From Tranquillimonas alkanivorans (GTDB taxonomy: Bacteria > Pseudomonadota > Alphaproteobacteria > Rhodobacterales > Rhodobacteraceae), in NCBI RefSeq assembly GCF_900115595.1, contig NZ_FOXA01000003.1:62001-126000 (forward strand): DNA of 64,000 nt, in the 5' to 3' direction. Each line of letters opens with the position of its first letter. Positions within the stretch are counted from its first letter, which is position 1. A model generated the notes under the pieces. The model was not told where the DNA came from. It saw only the letters and a list, made by a program, of their open reading frames with translations, and made no database searches. Shown here one piece after another: positions 16,624-24,996 of the stretch. The position numbers and the translations under genes were made by a program.

Positions 16624-17260
16624 GACGAAGCTGCGCGAGGATATCTGCTGGCAGGCGGCGTCGATCTTCAATCGTGGCATGACCGGCGGCGCGTCGGGCA
16701 ATATCTCGGTCCGGACCGAAGACGGGGGGCTGCTGGTCACGCCGACGGGGTCGAGCTTCGGGCGGCTGGACCCGGCGCGGCTGAGCCGTTTCGACGCGGC
16801 GGGCAATCACATCGGCGGCGACAAGCCGACGAAGGAGATGCCGCTGCACGCCGCGTTCTACGAAACACGCCGCTCGGCGGGGGCCGTGGTGCACCTGCAC
16901 TCAACGCATTCCGTCGCGCTGTCGATGCTGCCCGAGACCGACCCCGACAACATGCTGCCGCCGTTGACGGCGTACTCGATCATGCGGCTCGGCAAGGTGA
17001 AGCTCCTTCCGTATTTCCGACCCGGCGATCCGGCGATGGGCGACGCGGTGCGCGGGCTGGCGGGGAAGCGCTCGGCCGTGGTGCTGGCCAATCACGGTCC
17101 GGTGGTGGCGTCGAAGGACCTCGAGGCCGCCGTCTATGCGATGGAAGAACTGGAGGAGACGGCGAAGCTTGCGATCCTCCTGCGCGGGGCGAACGCGGTG
17201 CACCTTACACACGAGCAGATCACGGACGTGGTGACGAAATTCGAAGTGGATTGGGACTGA
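16616..17260 (+). CDS. otnC: 3-oxo-tetronate 4-phosphate decarboxylase (class II aldolase family)
   Basis: 214 residues with the class II aldolase/adducin fold. The phosphate/substrate loop is GGASGNISVRTEDGGLLVTPTGSS, the catalytic acid is likely the Glu in PTKEMPLHA, and metal-binding His residues are in VVHLHSTHS and LANHGPVV. The enzyme releases CO2 from 3-oxo-tetronate 4-phosphate to give dihydroxyacetone phosphate, which enters central metabolism. The ATG at 16616 is preferred over an in-frame ATG at 16604 because the family N-terminus begins there. It overlaps both neighbours. Confidence 0.9.
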   Translation: MSETKLREDICWQAASIFNRGMTGGASGNISVRTEDGGLLVTPTGSSFGRLDPARLSRFDAAGNHIGGDKPTKEMPLHAAFYETRRSAGAVVHLHSTHSVALSMLPETDPDNMLPPLTAYSIMRLGKVKLLPYFRPGDPAMGDAVRGLAGKRSAVVLANHGPVVASKDLEAAVYAMEELEETAKLAILLRGANAVHLTHEQITDVVTKFEVDWD

Positions 17261-18027
17261 TGACGTTCTCCGCCAACCTGGGCTTCCTGTTCACCGACCG
17301 GCCGCTGCCCGACGCCATCCGGGCGGCGAAGGCCGCGGGCTTCGCCGCGGTCGAGTGCCACTTCCCCTACGAGGTCCCGCCCGAGCAGGTGAAGGCCGCG
17401 CTGGACGAGACGGGGCTGCCGATGCTGGGCCTGAACACCGTGCGGGGGAACGTGAAGGCGGGCGACTTCGGGATCGCGGCCCTGCCGGGGAGGGAGGCCG
17501 AGGCGCGCGCGGCAATCACGCAGGCGGTGGAGTACGCGACGGCCATAGGCGCCCGAGCGGTTCACGTCATGGCGGGCAAGTCCGGCGGCGCCGCGGAGGC
17601 CGAGGCCACCTATCGCGGCAACCTGCGCTTTGCGTGCGATGCAGCCGAGGCGCGGGGCCTGTCGATCCTGATCGAGCCGATCAATCACCGCGACGCGCCG
17701 GGCTATCACCTGAGCCGTGTCGAGCACGCCACCGAGATCATCGAGGCGCTGGGCCGCGACAGCCTTCGCATCATGTTCGACTGCTATCACACGCAGATCA
17801 TGCAGGGCGACCTGACCGAGAGGTTCCGCGCGCACCTGCCCCTGATCGGCCACGTGCAGATCGCCGCCGTGCCCGACCGGGGCGAGCCCGACGAGGGCGA
17901 GATCCACTATCCGCGCCTGATCGCCGCGATGCGGGACATTGGCTATGCTGGCGCGATCGGGGCCGAGTATCGGCCCCGCCACGGCGATACCGAGGCCGGG
18001 CTGAGCTGGCTTTCCCAGTTTTCCTGA
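17260..18027 (+). CDS. otnI: 2-oxo-tetronate isomerase (hydroxypyruvate isomerase-like)
   Basis: 255 residues, TIM-barrel xylose-isomerase-like fold of the Hyi/OtnI group: FSANLGFLFTDRPLPDAI at the start, then GLNTVRGNV, ILIEPINHRDAPGYHL and IMFDCYHTQIMQGD. Glu in IEPIN and Glu in IGAEYRP are the expected catalytic and metal-binding acids. Within this operon it would isomerise the LtnD product 2-oxo-tetronate to 3-oxo-tetronate. The ATG overlaps the otnC stop by one base. Sequence alone cannot separate OtnI from hydroxypyruvate isomerase; the operon does. Confidence 0.88.
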   Translation: MTFSANLGFLFTDRPLPDAIRAAKAAGFAAVECHFPYEVPPEQVKAALDETGLPMLGLNTVRGNVKAGDFGIAALPGREAEARAAITQAVEYATAIGARAVHVMAGKSGGAAEAEATYRGNLRFACDAAEARGLSILIEPINHRDAPGYHLSRVEHATEIIEALGRDSLRIMFDCYHTQIMQGDLTERFRAHLPLIGHVQIAAVPDRGEPDEGEIHYPRLIAAMRDIGYAGAIGAEYRPRHGDTEAGLSWLSQFS

Positions 18028-18132
18028 GGCTGCCTTGAAAGCGGTCGCGACCGGCGTTCGCGGAGGATGCGGCAGCACGCCCTGATCGGGCGCCGGCCTG
18101 CTCCGACCGCTCGGCGGAGCAGGAGTTGCCGA

Positions 18133-18155
18133 CCGGCGGACGTATCGTCCGCCGG
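18133..18155. terminator. Hairpin between converging otnI and minE
   Basis: CCGGCGGAC (18133-18141) pairs perfectly with GTCCGCCGG (18147-18155) around GTATC. It lies between the stops of two converging genes and can serve both. No clear T-run follows on either strand. Confidence 0.6.
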
Positions 18156-18161
18156 CGGTGT

Positions 18162-18437
18162 TCAGCTTTCGGCGCCCTGGCCGTTGCCGCGGGAGTTCGG
18201 CAGATCGATGTTGATCTCTAGGCTCGACAGCTCGTCGCCGCGCTCCATCCGGATGTCCACGGCGTCCTTGCCGATCTTCATGTGCTTCTGGATCGCCGCG
18301 AGGATGTCGCGCTGGAGCATGGGAAGAACGTCGGGCGTCGAGCCATCGGTGCGCTCGTGTGCGAGGAGGATCTGCAGGCGCTCCTTGGCGGTCTGCGCCG
18401 TGTTCGCTTTGCGGGGGCGAAACGAGAGTCCGAACAT
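18162..18437 (-). CDS. minE: Cell division topological specificity factor MinE
   Basis: 91 residues, normal for MinE. The N-terminal membrane/anti-MinCD part reads SFRPRKANTAQTAKERLQILLAHER, where the MinD-contact helix lies; the C-terminal topological domain holds LPMLQRDILAAIQKH and the SSLEINIDLP strand. It drives the pole-to-pole oscillation that confines MinC inhibition to the poles. It is last in the minCDE operon, two bases after the minD stop. Confidence 0.95.
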   Translation of the reverse strand: MFGLSFRPRKANTAQTAKERLQILLAHERTDGSTPDVLPMLQRDILAAIQKHMKIGKDAVDIRMERGDELSSLEINIDLPNSRGNGQGAES

Positions 18438-18439
18438 GG

Positions 18440-19261
18440 TCAGGCCGTCCTCTTGAAGAGGCGCTGGAAGAAGCCCTGCCGCTCTTCTCCGCCGATGCGC
18501 ATTTCCACCTGCTCGCCCACCAGCCGCGCGACGGCCTCGTCATAGGCGCTGGCCGCGCGGGAGCCTTCATCGTCCAGCGTGACCGGCGTGCCGAGGTTCG
18601 ACGCGCGCAGCACGGCCTGGCTTTCGGGGATGACGCCCAGAAGCGGGATGGCCAGGATCTCGAGCACGTCCTCGACGGTCATCATCTCGCCCTTGGCGAT
18701 GCGCTGCGTGTCATAGCGCGTCAGCAGGGCATGCGCCTTGATCGGCTCGCTGTCGGGTGTCTCGGCGCGATGGGTCTTGCTGTTGAGCAGGCCCAGCACG
18801 CGGTCGCTGTCGCGGACCGAGGATACCTCGGGGTTGGTGACCACGACGGCTTCGTCTGCGAAGTACATCGCCAGCTGCGCGCCGCGCTCGATGCCGGCGG
18901 GGCTGTCGCAGACGATGTAGTCGAACTCTTCACGCAGCTCGTTCAGCACCTTCTCGACCCCCTCCTGCGTCAGCGCGTCCTTGTCGCGCGTCTGCGAGGT
19001 CGGCAGGATCGACAGCGTGTCGAGGCGGCGATCCTTGATCAGCGCCTGCTTCAGCTTCGCGTCGCCCTGGATGACGTTGATGAAGTCGAAGACCACGCGG
19101 CGCTCGCACCCCATGATCAGGTCGAGGTTGCGCAGGCCCACGTCGAAATCGATGACGACGGTCTTGTGCCCGCGCTTGGCGAGACCGGCGCTGATGGCGG
19201 CGGCGGACGTGGTCTTGCCGACGCCGCCCTTGCCGGAGGTAACTACGATGATCTTGCTCAC
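18440..19261 (-). CDS. minD: Septum site-determining ATPase MinD
   Basis: 273 residues. The deviant Walker A motif KGGVGKTT is at 11-18, with further ParA/MinD motifs VIDFDVGLRNLDLIMG and DYIVCDSPAGIE. The amphipathic C-terminal helix (RQGFFQRLFKRT) is the membrane-targeting sequence. It recruits MinC to the membrane and is released by MinE. The start is GTG at 19261 and overlaps the minC stop (GTGA), so translation of minC and minD is coupled. Confidence 0.96.
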   Translation of the reverse strand: MSKIIVVTSGKGGVGKTTSAAAISAGLAKRGHKTVVIDFDVGLRNLDLIMGCERRVVFDFINVIQGDAKLKQALIKDRRLDTLSILPTSQTRDKDALTQEGVEKVLNELREEFDYIVCDSPAGIERGAQLAMYFADEAVVVTNPEVSSVRDSDRVLGLLNSKTHRAETPDSEPIKAHALLTRYDTQRIAKGEMMTVEDVLEILAIPLLGVIPESQAVLRASNLGTPVTLDDEGSRAASAYDEAVARLVGEQVEMRIGGEERQGFFQRLFKRTA

Positions 19262-20109
19262 TGAGCGCTCCTGTCCCGGGTTTGAGGGTTGCCGAGGGGT
19301 TCGATGCGCAGGTCCTCGCCCTGGAGGAAGACCTGGACGCTCTGCTTGCGGACGGACGCGTCAAGGCTTTCGTTCGTCCGGTAGAGGCCTGAGATGGCCA
19401 GAAGGTCGGCGTCAAGGCTTTGACAGAAGATGCGCGCCGACTCGTCGCCGTTGACACCGGCCAGCGCGCGCCCGCGCAGCGTGCCGTAGACGTGGATGTT
19501 GCCCGCCGCGACCAGTTCGGCGCCCGACCCGACCGGCCCGACCACAACCAGGTCCCCGCGATCGGCGAAGACGGTCTGGCCCGAGCGGACGGGCGTGGTG
19601 ATCAGCTTGTTCTCGGGCGCCGGCGCCTCGGTGGCCGGGGCGGCGGGGGCGCTTTCCTTGCGGGCCGCGGCCCGCGCCGGGGCTTCGCGGCCGCCGAAAA
19701 GCTCGATCAGCCCGACCGAGCCCGCCGCCGAGGCCTGCTCTTTCGAGCCGTGCTGGAAGCCGAAGACGCTGAGCTTCCGGCTGCGCAGCTTGTGCACGAT
19801 ATGCACCAGCTCGTCGCCACGCAGCGTTCCCTTCACCTGGTCGAGGTCGATGACCAGCGGCGCCTCGGCGAAGAAGCGCGGGGTCTGCTGCAACTGCGTG
19901 TCGAGCGCGGCGAAGAACGCCTCGTCCGGCGCACCGGCGATGCGAAGCGCGAGCGCGGTGAAGAACCGGCCGCGGATCTGGAACGGCTGGACGGTGGTGA
20001 CTTGCGCCTCGGGGCGGCCTTTGGACTTTGAGAACTGCACGCCTGAAAATCTGCTCTGTTTCGCGGCCGGGAATCGCCGTTCGGCCGGCTTGTGGTTACC
20101 CCAACCCAT
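19258..20109 (-). CDS. minC: Septum formation inhibitor MinC
   Basis: About 283 residues. The N-terminal FtsZ-inhibiting domain begins near VQPFQIRGRFFTALALRI and includes PLVIDLDQVKG. An Ala/Pro-rich linker (about 145-170) leads to the C-terminal beta-helical dimerisation domain (SGQTVFADRGDLVVVGPVGSGAELVAAGNIHVYGTLRGRALAGV), which binds MinD. The C-terminal end is certain but the start is not: ATG 20109 is used here, GTG 20040 would remove 23 residues, and ATGs near 20137 would add about ten. None has a strong ribosome-binding site. First gene of the operon; divergent from the YmdB-like gene. Confidence 0.9.
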   Translation of the reverse strand: MGWGNHKPAERRFPAAKQSRFSGVQFSKSKGRPEAQVTTVQPFQIRGRFFTALALRIAGAPDEAFFAALDTQLQQTPRFFAEAPLVIDLDQVKGTLRGDELVHIVHKLRSRKLSVFGFQHGSKEQASAAGSVGLIELFGGREAPARAAARKESAPAAPATEAPAPENKLITTPVRSGQTVFADRGDLVVVGPVGSGAELVAAGNIHVYGTLRGRALAGVNGDESARIFCQSLDADLLAISGLYRTNESLDASVRKQSVQVFLQGEDLRIEPLGNPQTRDRSAQ

Positions 20110-20268
20110 AGTCTTTGTCGGCCTTGGCGTCCACATCATCTCGCCATTTCCGCGCGTTTCGGCAAAGCCGCGCCGTTGGGTCCCGGCCTCCCACACCGGC
20201 GCTAGATGCCGGACCGATCGGCCGGGCGCGGCCTTGCTCTTCTTGCGGCACCGGCCTAGGTCCCCGGC

Positions 20269-21081
20269 ATGCGTATACTTTTTCTGGGCGACGTGATGGG
20301 ACGGGCGGGGCGCGCGGCGGTGCGCGGCCGGCTCAAGGGGCTGCGCGAGGCGTGGAAGCTCGATTTCGTGGTGGTCAACGGCGAGAACGCCACCAGCGGC
20401 GCCGGGCTGTCGCCCGATCACGCCAAGTTGCTGCTCGAGGCCGGGGCCGACGTGCTGACGCTGGGCGATCACGCATTCGACCAGAAGGACATGCTGCAGT
20501 TCTGCGAGACCGAGCCCCGCATCGTCCGGCCGATCAACTTCTCGAAGGTGGCGCCGGGGCGCGGGGCGCGGGTCTTCGACGCACCGGGCGGGCGCAAGGT
20601 GCTGGTGGCGCAGGTGCTCGGCCAGGTCTTCATGAAGCGCGCTTTCGACGATCCGTTCTCGGCCATCGAGCCGGTGTTGAAGGCCGCGCCGCTGGGCGTG
20701 CAGGTCAACGCCGCCATCGTGGACATGCATTGCGAGGCCACGTCCGAGAAGATGGCGATGGGCCGTTTCTGCGACGGCAAGGCCAGCCTCGTGGTCGGCA
20801 CGCACACGCACGTGCCCACGGCCGACGCGATGGTGCTGCCGGGCGGCACCGCCTACCTGAGCGATGCCGGCATGTGCGGCGACTACAATTCGATCATCGG
20901 GATGGAGCCGGCCGAGCCCATGCGCCGCTTCCTCACCGGGATGCCCCGGGCGCGGTTCACGCCGGCGGCCGGCCCCGCGACGCTGTCGGGCGTCTTCGTC
21001 GAAACCGACGACACCACCGGCCGGGCACGGCGTGTGGAGATGGTACGCGAGGGGGGGCTGCTTCAACCGGCCGCGCCCTGA
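20269..21081 (+). CDS. YmdB-family metallophosphoesterase
   Basis: 270 residues. The motifs of the TIGR00282/YmdB family are all visible: FLGDVMGRAGR near the start (metal ligand Asp), VVNGENATSGAGL, LTLGDHAFDQKD, and GTHTHVPTADA. In Bacillus the family member is a 2',3'-cAMP phosphodiesterase affecting biofilm; the substrate in alphaproteobacteria is not established. The ATG at 20269 gives the metal-binding motif at residue 8, as in the family. It is divergent from minC across about 159 bp. Confidence 0.9.
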   Translation: MRILFLGDVMGRAGRAAVRGRLKGLREAWKLDFVVVNGENATSGAGLSPDHAKLLLEAGADVLTLGDHAFDQKDMLQFCETEPRIVRPINFSKVAPGRGARVFDAPGGRKVLVAQVLGQVFMKRAFDDPFSAIEPVLKAAPLGVQVNAAIVDMHCEATSEKMAMGRFCDGKASLVVGTHTHVPTADAMVLPGGTAYLSDAGMCGDYNSIIGMEPAEPMRRFLTGMPRARFTPAAGPATLSGVFVETDDTTGRARRVEMVREGGLLQPAAP

Positions 21082-21182
21082 GGTCGCGACGCGGCGTCGG
21101 CACGTCGCGCGTGGCGCTTGTACCATGCGCCGCAACCGCTAAGGTCTGACGCGGCCCGGAGACCGGAGACGACCCGCACACC

Positions 21183-22961
21183 ATGTTCCCGTTCGTGTTC
21201 GACCCCATGATCCAGGCTGTTCTGGCGTGCCTGATCGTCGCCGGCATGTTCGTCGTGTTCATGCGCGAAAGCTACCCGACCGAGGTCGTCGCGATCGCCG
21301 GCGCGTCGCTGATGTTCGCGCTGGGGCTTCTGCCCTACGACGCCGCGCTCGAGGTCTTCGCCAACCCCGCCCCCTGGACCATCGCCGCGATGTTCCTGGT
21401 CATGGGCGGGCTGGTCCGGACGGGTGCGGTGCAGTGGCTGACCGAGCATGCCGACCGGCGCAGCGAAACCCGGCCCATCCTGACGCTTATCGCAAGCCTC
21501 AGCGTCGTCGCCGTAGGCTCGGCCTTCATGAACAACACGCCGGTCGTCGTGGTGATGATCCCGGTCTTCGTGCAACTGGCCAAGCGGCTGGGCATCCCGC
21601 CGTCGAAGGTGCTGATCCCGCTGAGTTATGCCGCGATCCTGGGCGGTACGCTCACGCTGATCGGCACCTCGACGAACCTCCTGGTGGACGGGGTGGCGCG
21701 GACCGAGGGGCTGGAATCGTTCGGCATCTTCGAGATCCTGCCCCTTGGGCTCGTGCAGGTGGTCGTGGGCGGGCTGTACCTGTCGCTCGTCGGGCGGCAC
21801 CTGCTGCCCGAGCGGCACTCGATGGGCGTTATGCTGAGCGACCGGCGCAAGATGAAGTACTTCACCGAGGTCGCGCTGCCCGAGGACAGCGCGCTGATCG
21901 GGCAGAGGGTGCTGGACGTTGACATATTCCAGCGCGAGGGCGTGCGCGTGGTCGACGTGCTGCGCGGCGACGCCTCGCTGAGGCGCGACATGCAGGGCGT
22001 CGTGCTTGAACCGGGCGACCGCGTCGTGCTGCGCACCGAGATGGCCGAGCTTCTGGGCCTTCAGCAGAACCGCGACCTGCGCGCAGTCGACAAGCTGTCG
22101 TCGGTGGCGACCGAGACGGTCGAGGTCCTGATCTCGCCCGGCTGCCGGATGATCGGGCGCTCGCTGGGCTCGATGCGGCTGCGGCGGCGCTACGGCGTGT
22201 ATCCGCTGGCGGTGCACCGGCGGAACCAGAACCTGGGCCGGCAGCTGGACGACGTGGTGGTGCGCGTGGGCGACACGCTGCTGCTTGAAGGCGCGCCCGA
22301 GGACATCCAGCGCCTCGCGCAGGACATGGAGCTGGTCGACATCGCGCGTCCGGCCGCGCAGGCATTCCGCCGCTCCAAGGCGCCGGTGGCGGTGGGGGCG
22401 CTCGGCGCGGTCGTCGTGCTCGCCGCGCTGAACGTCGCGCCGATCCTGGCGCTCGCGGTGCTGGCGGTGGCAGTCATCCTGCTATCCCGCTGCGTCGATG
22501 CGGACGAGGCGTTTTCCTTCGTCGAGGGGCGGCTGCTGGCGCTGATCTTCGCGATGCTCGCCATCGGGGCCGCGCTTCAGGAAACCGGGGCGGTCGAGCT
22601 TATCGTCAGCGGGATCGAGCCCTTCCTGGCCGACCTGCCGCCGGTGCTGGTGATCTTCGCGATCTACGTGATCGCCTCGACGCTGACCGAGCTGGTGTCG
22701 AACAACGCCGTGGGCGTGATCCTGACGCCCATCGCGATCCAGATCGGCGTGGCGCTGGGGCTCGACCCTCGGCCGCTGGTCGTCGCGGTGATGTTCGCGG
22801 CCTCGGCGGCGTTCTCGACGCCCATCGGCTACCAGACGAACATGATGGTCTACGGGCCCGGCGGCTATCGCTTCACCGATTACCTGAAGGTGGGCGTGCC
22901 TATGAACCTTCTGCTGGGCGTCACGGCGAGCCTCGTGATCCCGCTGATCTGGCCGGTGTGA
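21183..22961 (+). CDS. SLC13-family permease with two RCK_C (TrkA-C) domains
   Basis: 592 residues. The N-terminal half is a block of about five hydrophobic segments typical of the ArsB/NhaD/SLC13 superfamily (GGTLTLIGTSTNLLVDGV is the first SLC13 signature). Two soluble TrkA-C-like domains follow (about 215-300 and 305-390), then a second hydrophobic block with the matching repeat STLTELVSNNAVGVILTPIAIQ and FSTPIGYQTNMMVYGPGGYRFTDY. Members transport sulfate or dicarboxylates with sodium; the substrate here is not determinable. The stop overlaps the next start by one base. Confidence 0.9.
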   Translation: MFPFVFDPMIQAVLACLIVAGMFVVFMRESYPTEVVAIAGASLMFALGLLPYDAALEVFANPAPWTIAAMFLVMGGLVRTGAVQWLTEHADRRSETRPILTLIASLSVVAVGSAFMNNTPVVVVMIPVFVQLAKRLGIPPSKVLIPLSYAAILGGTLTLIGTSTNLLVDGVARTEGLESFGIFEILPLGLVQVVVGGLYLSLVGRHLLPERHSMGVMLSDRRKMKYFTEVALPEDSALIGQRVLDVDIFQREGVRVVDVLRGDASLRRDMQGVVLEPGDRVVLRTEMAELLGLQQNRDLRAVDKLSSVATETVEVLISPGCRMIGRSLGSMRLRRRYGVYPLAVHRRNQNLGRQLDDVVVRVGDTLLLEGAPEDIQRLAQDMELVDIARPAAQAFRRSKAPVAVGALGAVVVLAALNVAPILALAVLAVAVILLSRCVDADEAFSFVEGRLLALIFAMLAIGAALQETGAVELIVSGIEPFLADLPPVLVIFAIYVIASTLTELVSNNAVGVILTPIAIQIGVALGLDPRPLVVAVMFAASAAFSTPIGYQTNMMVYGPGGYRFTDYLKVGVPMNLLLGVTASLVIPLIWPV

Positions 22962-23290
22962 TGCGGCGGCTGTGGCTGATCCTCGCGCTGGCCGGCTGCG
23001 CCGCGGCCGCGCCGGAGCGGCGGCCGCAGGTGGGCGAGGCCATCCTCTACCGCGACACGCTGACGGTCGAGATGCGCGACGGCACGCTCTGCGTCGCGCC
23101 GCGCCCGCCTTCGGGAGCATGGGAAGGGCGGCTTATCGGTTGTCCTTACACCTGGCCCGTGGTGGTGCGGCCGCAGGGGCAGGGACCGCGCAGCCTGCTG
23201 GCCCCGGCCGCGCCCGGCGCACCGGCGGCGGTGGGGCTTCAGACGCCGGACGGTCCGCTGGCTTTCACGTTGCGCGCGACGTCGTCGTGA
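22961..23290 (+). CDS. Small predicted lipoprotein
   Basis: 109 residues with a lipoprotein leader ending in LALAGC, so cleavage and lipidation at Cys13 are expected. The mature part is Pro/Arg/Ala-rich, with two further cysteines (GTLCVAP and IGCPY) that could form a disulfide in the periplasm. The ATG overlaps the permease stop; a GTG at 22958 is possible. No family is recognised. The coupling suggests co-expression with the permease. Confidence 0.75.
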   Translation: MRRLWLILALAGCAAAAPERRPQVGEAILYRDTLTVEMRDGTLCVAPRPPSGAWEGRLIGCPYTWPVVVRPQGQGPRSLLAPAAPGAPAAVGLQTPDGPLAFTLRATSS

Positions 23291-23374
23291 CGCGAAGACC
23301 GGCACGACTTGAAGCGGTGGCGTGAACCACGATATAGGGCGTCATTCCAGGTTCGAGGACGGAGAGACGGGCAC

Positions 23375-24115
23375 ATGGCAGGCCATTCGAAATGGGCGAA
23401 CATCCAGCACCGCAAGGGGCGCCAGGACGCCGCCCGGTCGAAGCTTTTCTCCAAGCTCTCCAAGGAGATCACCGTCGCCGCCAAGATGGGCGACCCGGAC
23501 CCCGAAAAGAATCCGCGCCTGCGGCTGGCGGTGAAGGAAGCCAAGTCGAACTCAGTCCCCAAGGACGTGATCGACCGCGCCATCAAGAAGTCGCAGGGCG
23601 GTGACGCCGACAACTACGAGGAAATCCGCTACGAGGGCTATGGCCCCAACGGCGTGGCGATCATCGTCGAGGCGATGACCGACAACCGCAACCGCACCGC
23701 CTCGACCGTGCGCTCGACCTTCGGCAAGCACGGCGGCAACCTGGGCGAGACGGGCTCGGTGTCGTTCATGTTCGACCGCAAGGGGCAGGTGGTCTATCCG
23801 GCCTCGGTCGGTGACGCGGACGACGTGATGATGGCCGCAATCGAGGCCGGGGCGGAGGACGTGGAAAGCTCGGACGAGGGCCACGTGATCTGGTGCGCCG
23901 ACACCGACCTGAACGAGGTGTCGAGCGCGCTCGAGGAGCAGCTGGGCGAAAGCGAATCGACCAAGCTGGTCTGGCGGCCGCAGACGACGACCGAGCTCGA
24001 GCTCGAGGACATGCAGAAGCTGATGAAGCTGATCGAGGCGCTCGAGGATGACGACGACGTGCAGAACGTCACCGCCAACTTCGAGGTGTCCGACGAGGTG
24101 ATGGCGGCGCTCTGA
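23375..24115 (+). CDS. yebC: YebC/PmpR-family protein
   Basis: 246 residues, full length. The protein opens with the invariant [15 protein letters not shown] and continues with [39 protein letters not shown] and [14 protein letters not shown]. Family members are reported as transcriptional regulators and, more recently, as relieving ribosome stalling at proline-rich sequences. The ATG at 23375 was chosen from the invariant N-terminus; the frame is open 66 bases further. A clear terminator lies just downstream. Confidence 0.96.
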   Translation: MAGHSKWANIQHRKGRQDAARSKLFSKLSKEITVAAKMGDPDPEKNPRLRLAVKEAKSNSVPKDVIDRAIKKSQGGDADNYEEIRYEGYGPNGVAIIVEAMTDNRNRTASTVRSTFGKHGGNLGETGSVSFMFDRKGQVVYPASVGDADDVMMAAIEAGAEDVESSDEGHVIWCADTDLNEVSSALEEQLGESESTKLVWRPQTTTELELEDMQKLMKLIEALEDDDDVQNVTANFEVSDEVMAAL

Positions 24116-24148
24116 GAGCCGGCCGGGCGGCATCATCGGAGACGTTTC

Positions 24149-24175
24149 AAAGGGCGCTGCATGGCGCCCTTTTTC
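24149..24175 (+). terminator. Intrinsic terminator after yebC
   Basis: AAAGGGCGC (24149-24157) pairs with GCGCCCTTT (24164-24172) around six bases and runs into a T-tract (TTTTT). It can act on both strands and sits between yebC and the converging membrane-protein gene. Confidence 0.88.
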
Positions 24176-24190
24176 GTGCCGGGTCGCCCG

Positions 24191-24838
24191 TTACGCGTCC
24201 TCCACCCGATGCGCCGGGTCCGGTCCGGACGCGCCGATCTCGGTCAGCACGACGTCGGAGATGCCGGCGAAGTAGAGCGAGGCGGCGCCGAACTCGAGGT
24301 ACTCCTCCAGCAGGCGCAGTTCCTGCAACGAGAATCCGGGCAAGGTGAACAGCGTGCCGTCTCCGAGCTCGACCAGGAGGAAGTTGAGCTGTGCGCCGTA
24401 GCCCAGCCCCAACAGCGCGACGGCGCGCCCCGGCACGAAGGGCGACCGGACGGTCAGCGAGATGGCAAAGGCGGTAAGGACGGCCAGCCCGACCTTTGCG
24501 CCATCGCCGCGCAGCTGCTCCGCCAGCGCCTCGAGCGGGAACACCTCTTCGACCGCCACGGCAGCGAAGACCAGCCCGGCGACCAGCCACGGCACGGCGC
24601 GCGTCGGTGCGGCCGTAGTCAGGAGCGCCATGAGCAGGGCGAGCGCGGCGCTGATCGACAGAAGCGTGCCGTTCATCACGTTGAGCGGCGAGCCGTCGAC
24701 CCACGGCGCGACATGGCTGACGCTCTGAAGCGCGATGGCGGTGACGACGTGGCCGACCGAGAAGAGCGCGATGAGACTGAACGGGGAGACCAGACTGCGG
24801 AAATTCGGACGGGCGACCTGCGCCAATACTCCCTCCAA
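24191..24838 (-). CDS. Predicted multi-spanning membrane protein, unknown function
   Basis: 215 residues with roughly five to six hydrophobic segments (about 18-36, 55-75, 80-98, 115-130, 140-155, 180-200 by eye). It contains no cysteine-rich or catalytic motif that I recognise. Acidic residues cluster at the C-terminus (DPAHRVEDA). The gene is isolated on the minus strand, converging on yebC. The upstream 158 bp contains no clear operator. The reading frame is supported by the regular alternation of hydrophobic helices and short charged loops. Confidence 0.7.
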   Translation of the reverse strand: MEGVLAQVARPNFRSLVSPFSLIALFSVGHVVTAIALQSVSHVAPWVDGSPLNVMNGTLLSISAALALLMALLTTAAPTRAVPWLVAGLVFAAVAVEEVFPLEALAEQLRGDGAKVGLAVLTAFAISLTVRSPFVPGRAVALLGLGYGAQLNFLLVELGDGTLFTLPGFSLQELRLLEEYLEFGAASLYFAGISDVVLTEIGASGPDPAHRVEDA

Positions 24839-24996
24839 CCCTTACGCCGGCGGCGCCGGAAATCGTCGATCGCCCTCTACCGCGTACACGCCACGCGCCG
24901 GACCTCTCGAAAGTATAGTGCCCGCGCGAAGGGGGAAATGTAAACTCGCGTTTTGAGAGAGCGGCTGTGCTGTGGAGTTCTTGCCTCGCGGCCGGA

